Origin: Zoogloea sp041917255
Lineage (GTDB): Bacteria; Pseudomonadota; Gammaproteobacteria; Burkholderiales; Rhodocyclaceae
Length of the DNA: 64,000 nucleotides
Assembly: GCA_041917255.1 (NCBI GenBank)
Contig: JAYRYA010000001.1
Coordinates: 1 to 64,000, forward strand
Reading direction: 5' to 3'
The notes under the pieces are model-generated. The model worked only from the letters and a program-made list of their open reading frames with translations. It searched no databases and had not been told where the DNA came from. This document shows positions 16,523 through 24,697 of the stretch, piece after piece; within the stretch, counting starts at the first letter, position 1; each line of letters opens with the position of its first letter. The position numbers were made by a program, and so were the translations under genes.

Positions 16523-16574
16523 CAAAAAGCGGGCTGGTCATCCCAGATTTCAGGATGCCCAGCCCGCTTTGTTT
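16523..16574. terminator. Bidirectional terminator between lipoprotein gene and nosL operon
   Basis: AGCGGGCTGG (16528-16537) pairs with CCAGCCCGCT (16559-16568) and an inner GGATG/CATCC stem extends it. A-run before and TTGTTTT after allow termination of both the plus-strand lipoprotein gene and the minus-strand nos operon. Confidence 0.85.
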
Positions 16575-16588
16575 TGGGAGTCGCCAGC

Positions 16589-17110
16589 CTAGTGGTTATG
16601 CCCCCCCGCCAGACTCTTCACGATATCCCGCGTCACCTCCCCATAACCCAGCACCTTTCCCCCCTCCACCTTAACGTGCGCATCCGCCGCTTCGCGGCTG
16701 GCGAAGGCGGGGAGGTTGGGTTCGTTCATGGGGCCGCGGGCTTTTGATCCGAGCACGTAGAAGGCTTTCTTCGCATCCACCCAGGCTTTGGTGGTGTAGT
16801 CGGCAACCCAGATGGCGCCAATGTCGGCGGGTTTGTGGGTTTTGTCGAAGAGCATCATGTTGCCCACGAAGCGGAACATGTCTGCGGGGGAGTCGAAGCT
16901 GCTGGCGGTCTGATCGTTGAAGACGATCTGGGCTGTCCATTGGGGGGTGCGGTAGGGGTACATGCCGCACACGGGGCAGCGGGTGGAGCGCTGGACGTAT
17001 TGGGGGGATAGATCGGCGGCTTTGGCGGCGATGGGCTGGCCGATGACGACGGCGGCGAGGAGTGCGGGGATGATGGCGGCGCCGATTGCGGGCAGAACGC
17101 GGCGGATCAT
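16589..17110 (-). CDS. nosL: NosL-family copper chaperone (first copy, CPVCGM type)
   Basis: This 173-residue NosL-like protein has an N-terminal export signal (hydrophobic at about 8-30) without a lipobox. The mature part starts with the motif CPVCGMYPY, in which the Cys/Met residues suit Cu(I) binding. Conserved NosL segments follow: ADMFRFVGNM, IWVADYTTKAW and AFYVLGSKARGPM. NosL delivers Cu(I) for assembly of the CuZ site of nitrous oxide reductase. It is the last gene of the nosDFY transcript and overlaps the preceding 123-residue gene by four bases. A second, diverged NosL is encoded three genes upstream, which is unusual. Confidence 0.9.
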   Translation of the reverse strand: MIRRVLPAIGAAIIPALLAAVVIGQPIAAKAADLSPQYVQRSTRCPVCGMYPYRTPQWTAQIVFNDQTASSFDSPADMFRFVGNMMLFDKTHKPADIGAIWVADYTTKAWVDAKKAFYVLGSKARGPMNEPNLPAFASREAADAHVKVEGGKVLGYGEVTRDIVKSLAGGHNH

Positions 17111-17478
17111 GGCTGGGCTCCGGGGGTGTTGTCGAGCAGCGGGTCTTGCAGGATGGCGTGGATCACCCGGCGCAGGTTGTCGATGGGGGCATCGCCGCAG
17201 TGGGTGAGGGGATCGGCGCGCAGTTTACCGTCGGCGGCGTGCAGGTGATTGGGAAAGGTGGCCAGATCGCTGTGCAGGGGGGCGGTGTCGATGCGCAGTT
17301 CGGCTTCGCCCCAGGCCCAGGCGATGGCGTAGGCGTCGGGGGCGGCGATGCGGGCTTCGAGCACGGCGCCGTTGTCGAGGCGGGCGATGAGGGCGTCGAG
17401 CTTGACGTCCACCGGGGCTTCCAGGTGTTCGCCAAACTGTTCTTCGATGGCTGCGGCGAGGTCGAGGTGCAGGCTCAT
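17107..17478 (-). CDS. TumE/DUF6516-like protein within the nos operon
   Basis: This 123-residue protein contains AYAIAWAWGEAELRIDTAPLH followed closely by FPNHLHAADGKLR. That spacing resembles TumE/DUF6516 proteins, which carry Y-x4-W, RYDNAPHH-like and FPHHKH-like motifs; here the histidines are partly kept. TumE proteins are known as toxins of the TumA/TumE pair. The gene overlaps nosL by four bases (ATGA) and follows the 89-residue gene by ten bases, so the pair is translated as part of the nos operon. Whether it is a toxin or has been adopted for nos function is unknown. Confidence 0.65.
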   Translation of the reverse strand: MSLHLDLAAAIEEQFGEHLEAPVDVKLDALIARLDNGAVLEARIAAPDAYAIAWAWGEAELRIDTAPLHSDLATFPNHLHAADGKLRADPLTHCGDAPIDNLRRVIHAILQDPLLDNTPGAQP

Positions 17479-17488
17479 GGCGGGGCGG

Positions 17489-17758
17489 TCAGCGGTTGGC
17501 GGCCTGGGTGCGTTCGGCCAGGCGGGCGCGCACGTCGGCGTGGAGATCGGTGAGGAGACGGGTGGTGAGGTATTGCTCGTAGCCGGGGTGCTCGGGCAGG
17601 TTGCCGCTGCGGATGGCAGCGAGGGCTTGTTCGGGGGTGCCGGCACCCAGCTGGGCGAGCAGGTTGTCGCGGGCGATGCGGACTTCGTACATCAGGCGGG
17701 AGAGCTGTTCGATCTCGATGGCGTCGTCGAAGTCGAGGCGGTCGTAGAAGCTGTCCAT
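17489..17758 (-). CDS. Small helical partner of the TumE-like protein
   Basis: This 89-residue all-helical protein (MDSFYDRLDFDDAIEIEQL, then MYEVRIARDNLLAQLGAGT) lies ten bases before the TumE-like gene and 22 bases after the lipoprotein nosL. It shows no obvious helix-turn-helix, so it is not a classical TumA. By position it would be the antitoxin or partner of the TumE-like protein. The start at 17758 was chosen because the longer frame is out of step with codon use upstream. No firm family assignment. Confidence 0.65.
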   Translation of the reverse strand: MDSFYDRLDFDDAIEIEQLSRLMYEVRIARDNLLAQLGAGTPEQALAAIRSGNLPEHPGYEQYLTTRLLTDLHADVRARLAERTQAANR

Positions 17759-17780
17759 GGGCGTGTGGGGGCGGTGAGGG

Positions 17781-18317
17781 TTACATGCGCTGGTCGTGGA
17801 GGGCGCCGCCGTCGAGGCGGGCCATGTCTGCGGTGACTTCGGCAAAAGGATAGACCTTGCCGCCGTTGGCTTCGGCAAACTTTGTTGCGCCGTCGCGGGT
17901 GCCAAACGAGGGGATGGTGGGGCCCATGGCGCCGCGCTTCTTGGAGCCGACCACATAAAAGGCGCTGCGGGCGTCGATCCAGCTGCCCTTGGGGGCTTCC
18001 CAGGGGGTCTTGTCGAGATCCTGCACGTAGATGCCGGCGACCTTGCGGGCCTGTTCGGGCTTGAGATACAGCGAGAACATCTCCATGGTGTCGCAGAAGA
18101 ACTCGGGGGCGGGGGCGCCTTCGTAGAGGATCTGCGCCTTGGGGCCGGGGTAGTCGGCGAGGTACATGCCGTCGAGGGCGCAGGCGCTCTCTTTGGTGAT
18201 CTCTGCGGGGCCGACGCTGTTGCCAGCCTGCTTGCCGCAGGCGCTGAGCAGGCTGACGGCCACCAGCAGGGCGGCGGTGTGAAGGACGAGAGGCGGCACG
18301 GAGCGGGGCAGTTTCAT
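17781..18317 (-). CDS. nosL: NosL-family lipoprotein (second copy, diverged metal motif)
   Basis: This 178-residue protein has a lipoprotein signal ending LLSAC (Cys 27). The usual CxxCGM-type site reads SACALDGMYLADY, so one cysteine is replaced; such CxLDGM motifs occur in many NosL proteins. Later parts match NosL: MEMFSLYLKPEQ, IYVQDLDKTPWE and AFYVVGSKKRGAMGP. It overlaps nosY by four bases, the normal nosDFYL order, so this is the orthologous NosL. It should hold Cu(I) at the membrane for NosZ assembly with the NosFY transporter. Confidence 0.92.
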   Translation of the reverse strand: MKLPRSVPPLVLHTAALLVAVSLLSACGKQAGNSVGPAEITKESACALDGMYLADYPGPKAQILYEGAPAPEFFCDTMEMFSLYLKPEQARKVAGIYVQDLDKTPWEAPKGSWIDARSAFYVVGSKKRGAMGPTIPSFGTRDGATKFAEANGGKVYPFAEVTADMARLDGGALHDQRM

Positions 18318-19138
18318 CGTTCAAATCTCCAGATGGCAGCGGCCAGGGGGCCGACGATCCAGGCGAGCATCACGCCGCCAAGGGTGGCAGGGTGGCTCAG
18401 GGCTTCGGGGAAGACGGTGGCAAGGCCGTAGAGGGTGCGCACTTCGTCAAGGCTGAACACGTTGAGCACGCGGAAGACATCGGCCGGGTTGAGCAGCAGC
18501 AGGTAGGGGAAGATCGCGCCGCCGTAGTCGCCAGCGGTGACGACCAGCGCGCCCAGCAGCAGCAGATCGAACACCAGCACAAAGAAGAACCAGGTGCCGA
18601 TGGCGAGGCCCGAGGCGCGGGTGCGATCACTGGCGAACACCGACAGCATCACCGCCAGGCTGAGGAAGGCAAAGCCCAGCAGGATGGCCGAGCCCATGAA
18701 GCCGGCGTAGTGGAAGAGGGCGTTGAGATCGAGCTGGGGCGAGAGGATCAGCCCCACCGCGCCAAAACCGGCGATGGTGGAAAACGCCAGCGCGCCGGCA
18801 AGCCCGGCGTATTTGCCAAGGATGAGCTCCTTGCGGGTGATGGGCAGGGTGAGGAGCAGGTCGAGCGATCCGCGCTCCCGCTCGCCCACGATGGCGTCGA
18901 AGCCGAGGATGAGGGCGATGAGCGGGATGAGGTAGATCACCAGGCTGACGAGGGAGGCGATGGTGAGGTCGATGGAGCGGAAGCCCACCGCGCCCTGCTG
19001 GGCCGCGCCGAAGTAGGCGATGACGAGGGCGAACACGGTGAACACGATGGCCACCGCCAGCACCCAGCGATTGCGGATGCGGTCCCAGAATTCCTTGCCG
19101 GCGACGATGCCGATCTGTCTGAAGTCGATGGAGAGCAT
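18314..19138 (-). CDS. nosY: NosY, ABC permease for nitrous oxide reductase maturation
   Basis: This 274-residue permease has six predicted membrane helices, beginning NRWVLAVAIVFTVFALVIAYFG (shown in part). It contains the ABC-2 type coupling segment FDAIVGERERGSLDLLLT. NosY forms the inner-membrane part of the NosDFY complex that supplies copper or sulfur to the CuZ centre through NosD. The start at 19138 fits the usual MLSIDFRQI N-terminus. A 158-bp gap without visible signal separates it from nosF upstream, so it may have its own weak promoter or simply a long spacer. Confidence 0.95.
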   Translation of the reverse strand: MLSIDFRQIGIVAGKEFWDRIRNRWVLAVAIVFTVFALVIAYFGAAQQGAVGFRSIDLTIASLVSLVIYLIPLIALILGFDAIVGERERGSLDLLLTLPITRKELILGKYAGLAGALAFSTIAGFGAVGLILSPQLDLNALFHYAGFMGSAILLGFAFLSLAVMLSVFASDRTRASGLAIGTWFFFVLVFDLLLLGALVVTAGDYGGAIFPYLLLLNPADVFRVLNVFSLDEVRTLYGLATVFPEALSHPATLGGVMLAWIVGPLAAAIWRFER

Positions 19139-19296
19139 GGTGTTTTGGGGAGTGGTGGGGGTATTGGGGAGTAGGGCGGGGGTGTTCGGCCTGAGTCCCG
19201 TTTCCTGTGGCTGTCGTTGGATGGAAAGTGCGCTTGGGGGAGGGGAAGGTGTTGGCGCGGCGGTCGTTGTCCTCACTGCCAATTTTCCATCACCCA

Positions 19297-20217
19297 CTAC
19301 CCATTGCCGGCCCGGTATCCGAAGAACACATCTTCGAGCGACGGTTCGCGTACATGCAGGTCGCGCATGGTGTCGCCGAGGGTCGCGAGGCGGGTGAGGG
19401 CGGGCATCTTGGCTTCGCGGGGCAGGCGGATGTGGAGCACGCTGCCGGTATCAAAGATGCTCTCGACGGCCATGCCTTCGAGCACGCGGGTGACCTGCTC
19501 CTTGAGCCCGGCGCCGCCGGCAATCTCGAGCGTGAGGGGCAGGTCCATCGCTTCGCGCAGATCCTGTACGGTGCCAGTGGCGCGGATGAGGCCGCCTTCC
19601 ATGATGGCGAGGCGATCCACCCTCTCCTGGATCTCGGCGAGGATGTGGGAGGTGAGGACCATGGTCACGCCTTCGGCTTTCAGCTCGCGCAGGATGCGGT
19701 AGAAGTCGCGGATGGCGCCGGGGTCGAGGCCGGTGGTGGGCTCGTCGAGGAACAGCAGGCGCGGCGTGCCGAGCAGGGCCTGGGCAAAGCCGAGGCGCTG
19801 GCGCATCCCCTTGGAGTATTCGCGCACGCGGCGGCCGGCGGCGTGGGAGAGGCCGACCTTATCCAGCAGGGCGGCGCACTGCTTGCGCGGCACGGCTTTC
19901 AGGTCGGCAAAGAAGAACAGGGTTTCGAGCCCGGTGAGGTTGTCGTAGAGCACGACGTTCTCGGGCAGGTAGCCGATCTTGCGGCGCGTCTCGCGGAAAC
20001 GCGGGCCGGTGATGGATTCGCCGTCGAGGCGGATCTGCCCGGTGGTGACGGGGATGAGCCCGAGCATCATCTTGAACAGGGTGCTCTTGCCGGCGCCGTT
20101 GTGGCCGATGAGGCCGAACAGCTCGCCCGGGGCGATGTCGAGGTCGACGCCCTTGACGGCCTGAACGGTGCCGAAATCCTTGGTCACCCCGTGGGCTTCA
20201 ACGATAGTGCTTGCCAA
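19297..20217 (-). CDS. nosF: NosF, ABC ATPase for nitrous oxide reductase maturation
   Basis: This 306-residue ATPase carries Walker A GHNGAGKST at residues 38-46, the signature YSKGMRQRLGFAQ, and Walker B LLFLDEPTTGLDP. The C-terminal extension is typical of NosF. The likely start is TTG at 20217, which overlaps the nosD stop by 20 bp; a GTG eleven codons in is the alternative. NosF drives NosY/NosD for CuZ assembly of NosZ. Co-translation with nosD is suggested by the overlap. Confidence 0.94.
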   Translation of the reverse strand: MASTIVEAHGVTKDFGTVQAVKGVDLDIAPGELFGLIGHNGAGKSTLFKMMLGLIPVTTGQIRLDGESITGPRFRETRRKIGYLPENVVLYDNLTGLETLFFFADLKAVPRKQCAALLDKVGLSHAAGRRVREYSKGMRQRLGFAQALLGTPRLLFLDEPTTGLDPGAIRDFYRILRELKAEGVTMVLTSHILAEIQERVDRLAIMEGGLIRATGTVQDLREAMDLPLTLEIAGGAGLKEQVTRVLEGMAVESIFDTGSVLHIRLPREAKMPALTRLATLGDTMRDLHVREPSLEDVFFGYRAGNG

Positions 20218-21484
20218 GCCAGTTTCTCCAGTCGGAATGTTCGGGGCGCATGCGCGGTTTGGGGTCCACGATGCTGGGGGCGCGCAGCAGCGGAAACTGC
20301 TGGCTTATGAGGCGCAGCGTCTGGATGGCCGGGCTGGCGAGCAGCAGCTTGACCATCGGGTGCTTCCACGACAGGCGATCGACCATGTCGTTGGCCTCGT
20401 AGGGGACGTCGCCCGTGCCGTCGCCGTTGCGATCCCAGCCCACGTAGTTGCTCCAGTGGTTGCCGTCCTTGGCGCCCCAGGTTTCGTCTTTCGAGGCGAC
20501 GTATTTCACCTGCTCGCGGTTGGAGATGAAGTCGTTCTGCTCGACCACGTTGCGGATCGAGCCAGCCCACAGGTGCACGCCCACCTGGTTATCCACCACC
20601 AGGTTGTTGCGCAGGGTGTTGTATTCGGCGTCGTAGATGAAGAAGCCGCGGGCGTTGCCGGCGACGATGTTGTTCTCGACCACGGCGTCCTGGATGGTGC
20701 GCAGCATGATGCCGTGGTCCGAATTGCCCCAGGCGCGGTTGTTGCGCACGATCTGGTCGCGGACTTCCATCAGCGCGAGGCCGCCACGGTTGTAGTAGGT
20801 GTCGTTGTGCTCCCACACGTTGTGGTAGGAGTTCATGTAGTGGGTGCCGTAGCGGCTGTGGTGCATCCTGTTGCCGCGGAACAGCGCCTTGTGGGAGACA
20901 TCCACGTAGATGGCGTCGCGCACGAAGCTGATGTCGTTGCCGACGATCTTCGCGCCGGTGGTGTTGTAGAGCTGGATGCCGTTGCCGCGCTGGGACGAAT
21001 CCAGATCGCGCTTGCCGGTGATGAGGTTGTGCTCGATCACCACATCTTCGACCTTCTCGATCCACAGCCCGAACAGGGTGTAGCTGAAGTCGCAGTGGGC
21101 AACGCGGGCCCGGTGGGCGCCGGGCTGGAGGTAGATGCCAGCGTTCTGTTCGCCCAGATCGGCGCCGGAGTCGGCAACGATCAGCCCTTGGATGGTGACA
21201 TCGGCCGCCGTCACCCGGATGGTGTCGCCCTTGCCGCGGCCGTCGATGGTGGGGCGGTCGATGCCGACAAGCTTGAGCGGTTTGTCGATGCGCAGGTTTT
21301 CAGGGTAATGCCCGCGGGCCACGCGCACGGTGTCGCCGGGCGCAGCGTGGTTGATCGCGGCCTGGACCGACTCACCCGGCTTGACGTCCCAACTGGCGGC
21401 CCGGGCGTTGAGGGCCGACCCCATCGCGAGGAGGGCCAAGGCAAGGCGGAGCGGGCGGGTTGGAAGGGGCACGGCAACAGGCAC
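20198..21484 (-). CDS. nosD: NosD, periplasmic beta-helix maturation protein
   Basis: This 428-residue protein has an export signal ending ALNARA. It is built of right-handed beta-helix (CASH/NosD) repeats with recurring NN and GN turns, for example YNTTGAKIVGNDIS, ALFRGNRMHHSRYGTHYM and VVENNIVAGNARGFFI. His/Met-rich turns (HHSRYGTHYM) could bind copper. NosD is the periplasmic part of NosDFY and hands copper to NosZ. The gene heads the second nos transcript. Candidate operators lie just upstream (21510-21526 and 21534-21547). Confidence 0.95.
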   Translation of the reverse strand: MPVAVPLPTRPLRLALALLAMGSALNARAASWDVKPGESVQAAINHAAPGDTVRVARGHYPENLRIDKPLKLVGIDRPTIDGRGKGDTIRVTAADVTIQGLIVADSGADLGEQNAGIYLQPGAHRARVAHCDFSYTLFGLWIEKVEDVVIEHNLITGKRDLDSSQRGNGIQLYNTTGAKIVGNDISFVRDAIYVDVSHKALFRGNRMHHSRYGTHYMNSYHNVWEHNDTYYNRGGLALMEVRDQIVRNNRAWGNSDHGIMLRTIQDAVVENNIVAGNARGFFIYDAEYNTLRNNLVVDNQVGVHLWAGSIRNVVEQNDFISNREQVKYVASKDETWGAKDGNHWSNYVGWDRNGDGTGDVPYEANDMVDRLSWKHPMVKLLLASPAIQTLRLISQQFPLLRAPSIVDPKPRMRPEHSDWRNWLGKHYR

Positions 21485-21509
21485 AAGGAAGTCCGGATGG
21501 CTTGCAGTG

Positions 21510-21526
21510 TGCGGCGGAATGTCGCA
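21510..21526. promoter_or_regulatory. TGCGACA-N3-TGTCGCA-type operator upstream of nosD
   Basis: On the plus strand TGCGGCG-gaa-TGTCGCA matches 12 of 14 positions of the palindrome found perfect before nosZ. It is centred 34 bp upstream of the nosD start codon, closer than the copies at nosZ and the TonB receptor. Confidence 0.45.
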
Positions 21527-21533
21527 GCCGGCC

Positions 21534-21547
21534 TTGATCTGGGTGAA
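21534..21547. promoter_or_regulatory. Weak FNR/Dnr-like box upstream of nosD
   Basis: TTGAT-ctgg-GTGAA has one perfect FNR half-site and a right half matching three of five. It is centred about 57 bp upstream of nosD. Confidence 0.3.
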
Positions 21548-21571
21548 GTCGGCGCGTTGCGCCGGGGGGCT

Positions 21572-22204
21572 TCAGGCGATGGCGATCCGCGCCGGGAGTT
21601 CGTCGAGCCTCGCGAGCAGGGGTACATCGCAATGGGCCTGCAGGGCTTCGGGGTGGGTGTAGCCCCAGGTAACGCCAATAAAACCCATGCCCACCGCCCT
21701 GGCAGCATCGGCGTCGCGGATTTCGTCGCCGATGCAGGTGACGGATTCGGGAGCGAGCCGGGTGGTCCACAGCAGTTCGCGCAGCTTGAAGCGTTTGCCG
21801 AACAGGCTGGCGCGGCAGTGGAGGTGCTGGAACAGCGCAAGGGTGTCGGCGCCCAGCACGGCGCGGGCGGCGTCGTGGGTGTTGGAGGTGAGGAGGGCCA
21901 GGGCGAAGCCGTCGTCGCGAAGGCGGCGCAGGGCTGCCTCGGCGCCAGGGAAGGGGCGCACGGCGTCGATGCGCGCAAACATCCGCCGGCGCATGTCCAC
22001 CGCCAGGGTGGGCACCTTCCAGATCGGCACACCCAGGTGGTCCATCAGCTGCCGGCTCGACATGCGGCGGATGTGCTGCGTGTCTTCACCGGCGAGGCTG
22101 CGAAAGCCGTGCTCCGCTGCCGCTTCGTCGAGACAGATGCGGAAGGTGTCGAAGGAGTCGGCGAGGGTGCCGTCGAAGTCGAAGACGACGAGCTTGCAGG
22201 TCAT
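21572..22204 (-). CDS. HAD-superfamily hydrolase (phosphoglycolate-phosphatase-like)
   Basis: This 210-residue protein has HAD motif I VVFDFDGTLADS at residues 6-17, motif II around LLTSNT, the lysine in FGKRFKL, and motif IV CIGDEIRDADAA. It has a helical cap domain between motifs I and II, as in Gph/PhnX-like phosphatases. The exact substrate cannot be told. It lies 16 bp after the ABC-F gene and before nosD in the same direction, so it could contribute readthrough into nosD, but it has no known role in N2O reduction. Confidence 0.85.
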   Translation of the reverse strand: MTCKLVVFDFDGTLADSFDTFRICLDEAAAEHGFRSLAGEDTQHIRRMSSRQLMDHLGVPIWKVPTLAVDMRRRMFARIDAVRPFPGAEAALRRLRDDGFALALLTSNTHDAARAVLGADTLALFQHLHCRASLFGKRFKLRELLWTTRLAPESVTCIGDEIRDADAARAVGMGFIGVTWGYTHPEALQAHCDVPLLARLDELPARIAIA

Positions 22205-22220
22205 GGCGTGACGATGTGGC

Positions 22221-23876
22221 TCAGGTCGCTTCGCGGGCGCGCTTGGCTTCGTTGAGCAGGAAGCGCTGGTAGTCGTCCAGGTCGCCGTCGAAGGGCTCGA
22301 TGCCGCCGCGGGTGACCAGCCAGAACTCGTCGCACACTGCGCGCAGCAGGGCGCGGTCGTGGCTAACCAGCATCACCGTGCCCTCGAACTCGTTGAGCGC
22401 CACGCTCAAGGCTTCGCGGGTGGAGAGGTCCAGGTGGTTGGTCGGCTCATCGAGCAGCAGCAGGTTGGGGCGCTGCCAGACGATCATGCACAGCACCAGC
22501 CGCGCCTTCTCGCCGCCGCTCATGGTGCCTACCGGCTGCTTGACCATGTCGCCGCTGAAATTGAAGGTGCCCAGGAAGCTGCGCAGATCCTGCTCGCGCC
22601 CGGCCACCCAGCCGCTGCGGCCGGCGGCGATGGTGTCCTTGGCGAGGCGGATCATGTGCTCCATCGGCGTGTCGGCGGGGCGCAGCACGTCGAGTTCCTG
22701 CTGGGCGAAGTAGCCGATGTTGAGGCCCTTGCCTTCGGTGAGCTCGCCGCTGATGGGCGCCAGCGCCCGGGCGACGGTCTTCACCAGCGTGGATTTGCCC
22801 TGGCCGTTGGCGCCCAGGATGCCCAGGCGCTGGCCGGCGTGGACCGAGCGGTTGATGTGGCGCACGATGGTCGTCGGCGGGGTGCCGGCGGGGGCGTCAT
22901 CGGGCGGCGGGTAGCCGACGCTCACGTCGGCCATCGCCAGCATGGGGTTGGGCAGGTTGGCGGGCTCCTGGAATTCGAAGCTGAACTCGGCGTCGGCCAG
23001 CACCGGGGCGATCTTCTCCATCCGTTCCAGCGCCTTGACCCGGCTCTGGGCCTGCTTGGCCTTGCTGGCCTTGGCCTTGAAGCGGTCGATGAACTTCTGG
23101 AGGTGGGCGATCTTGTCGGCCTGCCGGGCCACCGCGGCCTGCTGGAGGAGCATCTGCTCGGCGCGCATGTCCTCGAAGGTGCTGTAGTTGCCGCCGTAGC
23201 GCACCAGCCGGGCGTTGTCGATGTGCAGCGTGACCGAGGTGATGGCGTCGAGGAACTCCCGGTCGTGGCTGATGACGATGAGGGTGCCAGCGTAGCGTTT
23301 GAGCCAGGCTTCGAGCCACACCAGCGCGTCCAGATCCAGGTGGTTGGTGGGTTCGTCGAGGAGCAGCAGATCCGACGGGCACATCAGCGCCCGGGCCAGC
23401 TGCAGGCGCATCCGCCAGCCGCCCGAGAAGCTGTTCACCGGCTGGGACAGCTCCGACACCTTGAAACCGAGACCGAGAATCAAGGCTTGGGCGCGGGCTT
23501 CTGCGTCGTGGGCGCCGGCGTCGTGGAGTTCCATGTAGGCGTGGGCCATGCGCATGCCGTCGTCGCTGGCTTCGGCCGCAGCGACTTCTTGCTGGGCGGC
23601 GAGCAGGACGGTGTCGCCTTCGATCACGAAGTCGGTGGCGCTCTGCTCGGTCTCGGGCATGTCCTGGGCCACCTGCGCCATGCGCCACTGGCTGGGGATC
23701 GAGTAGTCGCCCGCGTCTTCGTGGAGGCTGCCGTTAAGCAGACCGAACAGGGACGACTTGCCAGCGCCGTTGCGCCCGACCAGGCCGACCTTCTCGCCGG
23801 GGTTGAGGGTGACGGAGGCGCTGTCGAGCAGCACCTTGGCGCCGCGGCGCAAGGTGACGTTTTTGAGAGTGATCAT
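22221..23876 (-). CDS. ABC-F family ATPase (ribosome-associated translation factor)
   Basis: This 551-residue soluble protein has two ABC domains. The first has GRNGAGKSS and LLLDEPTNHLDLDALVWL; the second has GANGQGKST and LLLDEPTNHLDLSTREAL. The linker between them is charged and helical (KFIDRFKAKASKAKQAQSR), the P-site tRNA interaction motif of ABC-F proteins. No membrane segments are present. It resembles YheS/Uup rather than EttA by the linker, but subclass is uncertain. Such proteins bind the ribosomal E site and relieve stalled translation. The start at 23876 gives the conserved MITLKNVTLRRG. Confidence 0.9.
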   Translation of the reverse strand: MITLKNVTLRRGAKVLLDSASVTLNPGEKVGLVGRNGAGKSSLFGLLNGSLHEDAGDYSIPSQWRMAQVAQDMPETEQSATDFVIEGDTVLLAAQQEVAAAEASDDGMRMAHAYMELHDAGAHDAEARAQALILGLGFKVSELSQPVNSFSGGWRMRLQLARALMCPSDLLLLDEPTNHLDLDALVWLEAWLKRYAGTLIVISHDREFLDAITSVTLHIDNARLVRYGGNYSTFEDMRAEQMLLQQAAVARQADKIAHLQKFIDRFKAKASKAKQAQSRVKALERMEKIAPVLADAEFSFEFQEPANLPNPMLAMADVSVGYPPPDDAPAGTPPTTIVRHINRSVHAGQRLGILGANGQGKSTLVKTVARALAPISGELTEGKGLNIGYFAQQELDVLRPADTPMEHMIRLAKDTIAAGRSGWVAGREQDLRSFLGTFNFSGDMVKQPVGTMSGGEKARLVLCMIVWQRPNLLLLDEPTNHLDLSTREALSVALNEFEGTVMLVSHDRALLRAVCDEFWLVTRGGIEPFDGDLDDYQRFLLNEAKRAREAT

Positions 23877-23975
23877 GGGGAAATGCCGCGTGGGGGTCGC
23901 GCATGATAGCGACCGCAGCATGATCGGCCCATGACTATTTTGCCGGCCCCGTGAGGCGGGCCGGGATCGGCGGGC

Positions 23976-24278
23976 TCAGAGCGGCGCGCGGTCGATGGCG
24001 GAGAGTTCGCCGTTCACGTCGAAGATCTTGCCATTCACCGCGGGGATGCCGAAGCCCTTGAGGCGCGCGGTGTGCATCGCCAGATAGGCTTCGGCACTTG
24101 GGCGGTCGGCGAACAGGTAGATACCGCCGGCCTCGCTGGTGGCGGCGTTTTCGGTCCAGATCTTCCAGATCAGGCCGGGTTCGTCGGCGATGGAGGCGGC
24201 GAGGCCTTGCAGGGCTTCGGTCATCGCCGGGCCCCAGGGGCCGGAGAACGGGAAATCGACTTGCAGCAGCACGGGCAT
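23976..24278 (-). CDS. YdhR-family putative monooxygenase
   Basis: This 100-residue protein begins MPVLLQVDFPFSGPWGPAM and contains GLIWKIWTENAATSEAGGIYLF. That is the YdhR/ABM-type dimeric ferredoxin-like fold, proposed to act on aromatic or quinone-like small molecules. It is a single-gene unit with no operon partner on its strand. The substrate is unknown. Confidence 0.82.
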   Translation of the reverse strand: MPVLLQVDFPFSGPWGPAMTEALQGLAASIADEPGLIWKIWTENAATSEAGGIYLFADRPSAEAYLAMHTARLKGFGIPAVNGKIFDVNGELSAIDRAPL

Positions 24279-24403
24279 GGTGACGTCTTTCTTTGTCGTG
24301 GATCAAAGGAAGGTGCGAAGGCTACGCCATTCCGGTTGCAGTTCCTATCGGCCGTCCGCCGACGGTGCAAGAATACAAAATCCGTTCAAACGGGAGGAAG
24401 GCC

Positions 24404-24679
24404 ATGAGCAACAAGCACAAACACACGCTCGAAGCGATCTACCGCGAACCCGCGAGCAGCAACGTTCAATGGCGCGAGGTCGAGTCGCTGCTGAACCACC
24501 TGGGGGCCGATGTGGAGCCCAACCACGGTGCGCGCTTCCGCATCGTGCTGAACCGGCATGAGTTCTTCATCCACCATCCCCATCACGGCAACGAGTTCAC
24601 CAAGCAGGAGGTCAAGCACCTGCGCGAATGTCTTGCCGCGGCGGGGGTGACGCTGTCGAGCTACGACGAGGCGCATTGA
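24404..24679 (+). CDS. HicA-like toxin-family protein, without HicB neighbour
   Basis: This 91-residue protein starts behind a strong GGGAGGAAGG site. VQWREVESLLNHLGADVEPNHGARFRIVL followed by the FIHHPHH segment matches the dsRBD-like HicA fold, with the histidine in PNHGARF at the catalytic position. HicA proteins are mRNA interferases normally paired with HicB. No hicB is adjacent on either strand, and the neighbours run the other way. It may be an orphan or a domesticated family member. Confidence 0.72.
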   Translation: MSNKHKHTLEAIYREPASSNVQWREVESLLNHLGADVEPNHGARFRIVLNRHEFFIHHPHHGNEFTKQEVKHLRECLAAAGVTLSSYDEAH

Positions 24680-24697
24680 GCGCCATCGTGGGGCGCG

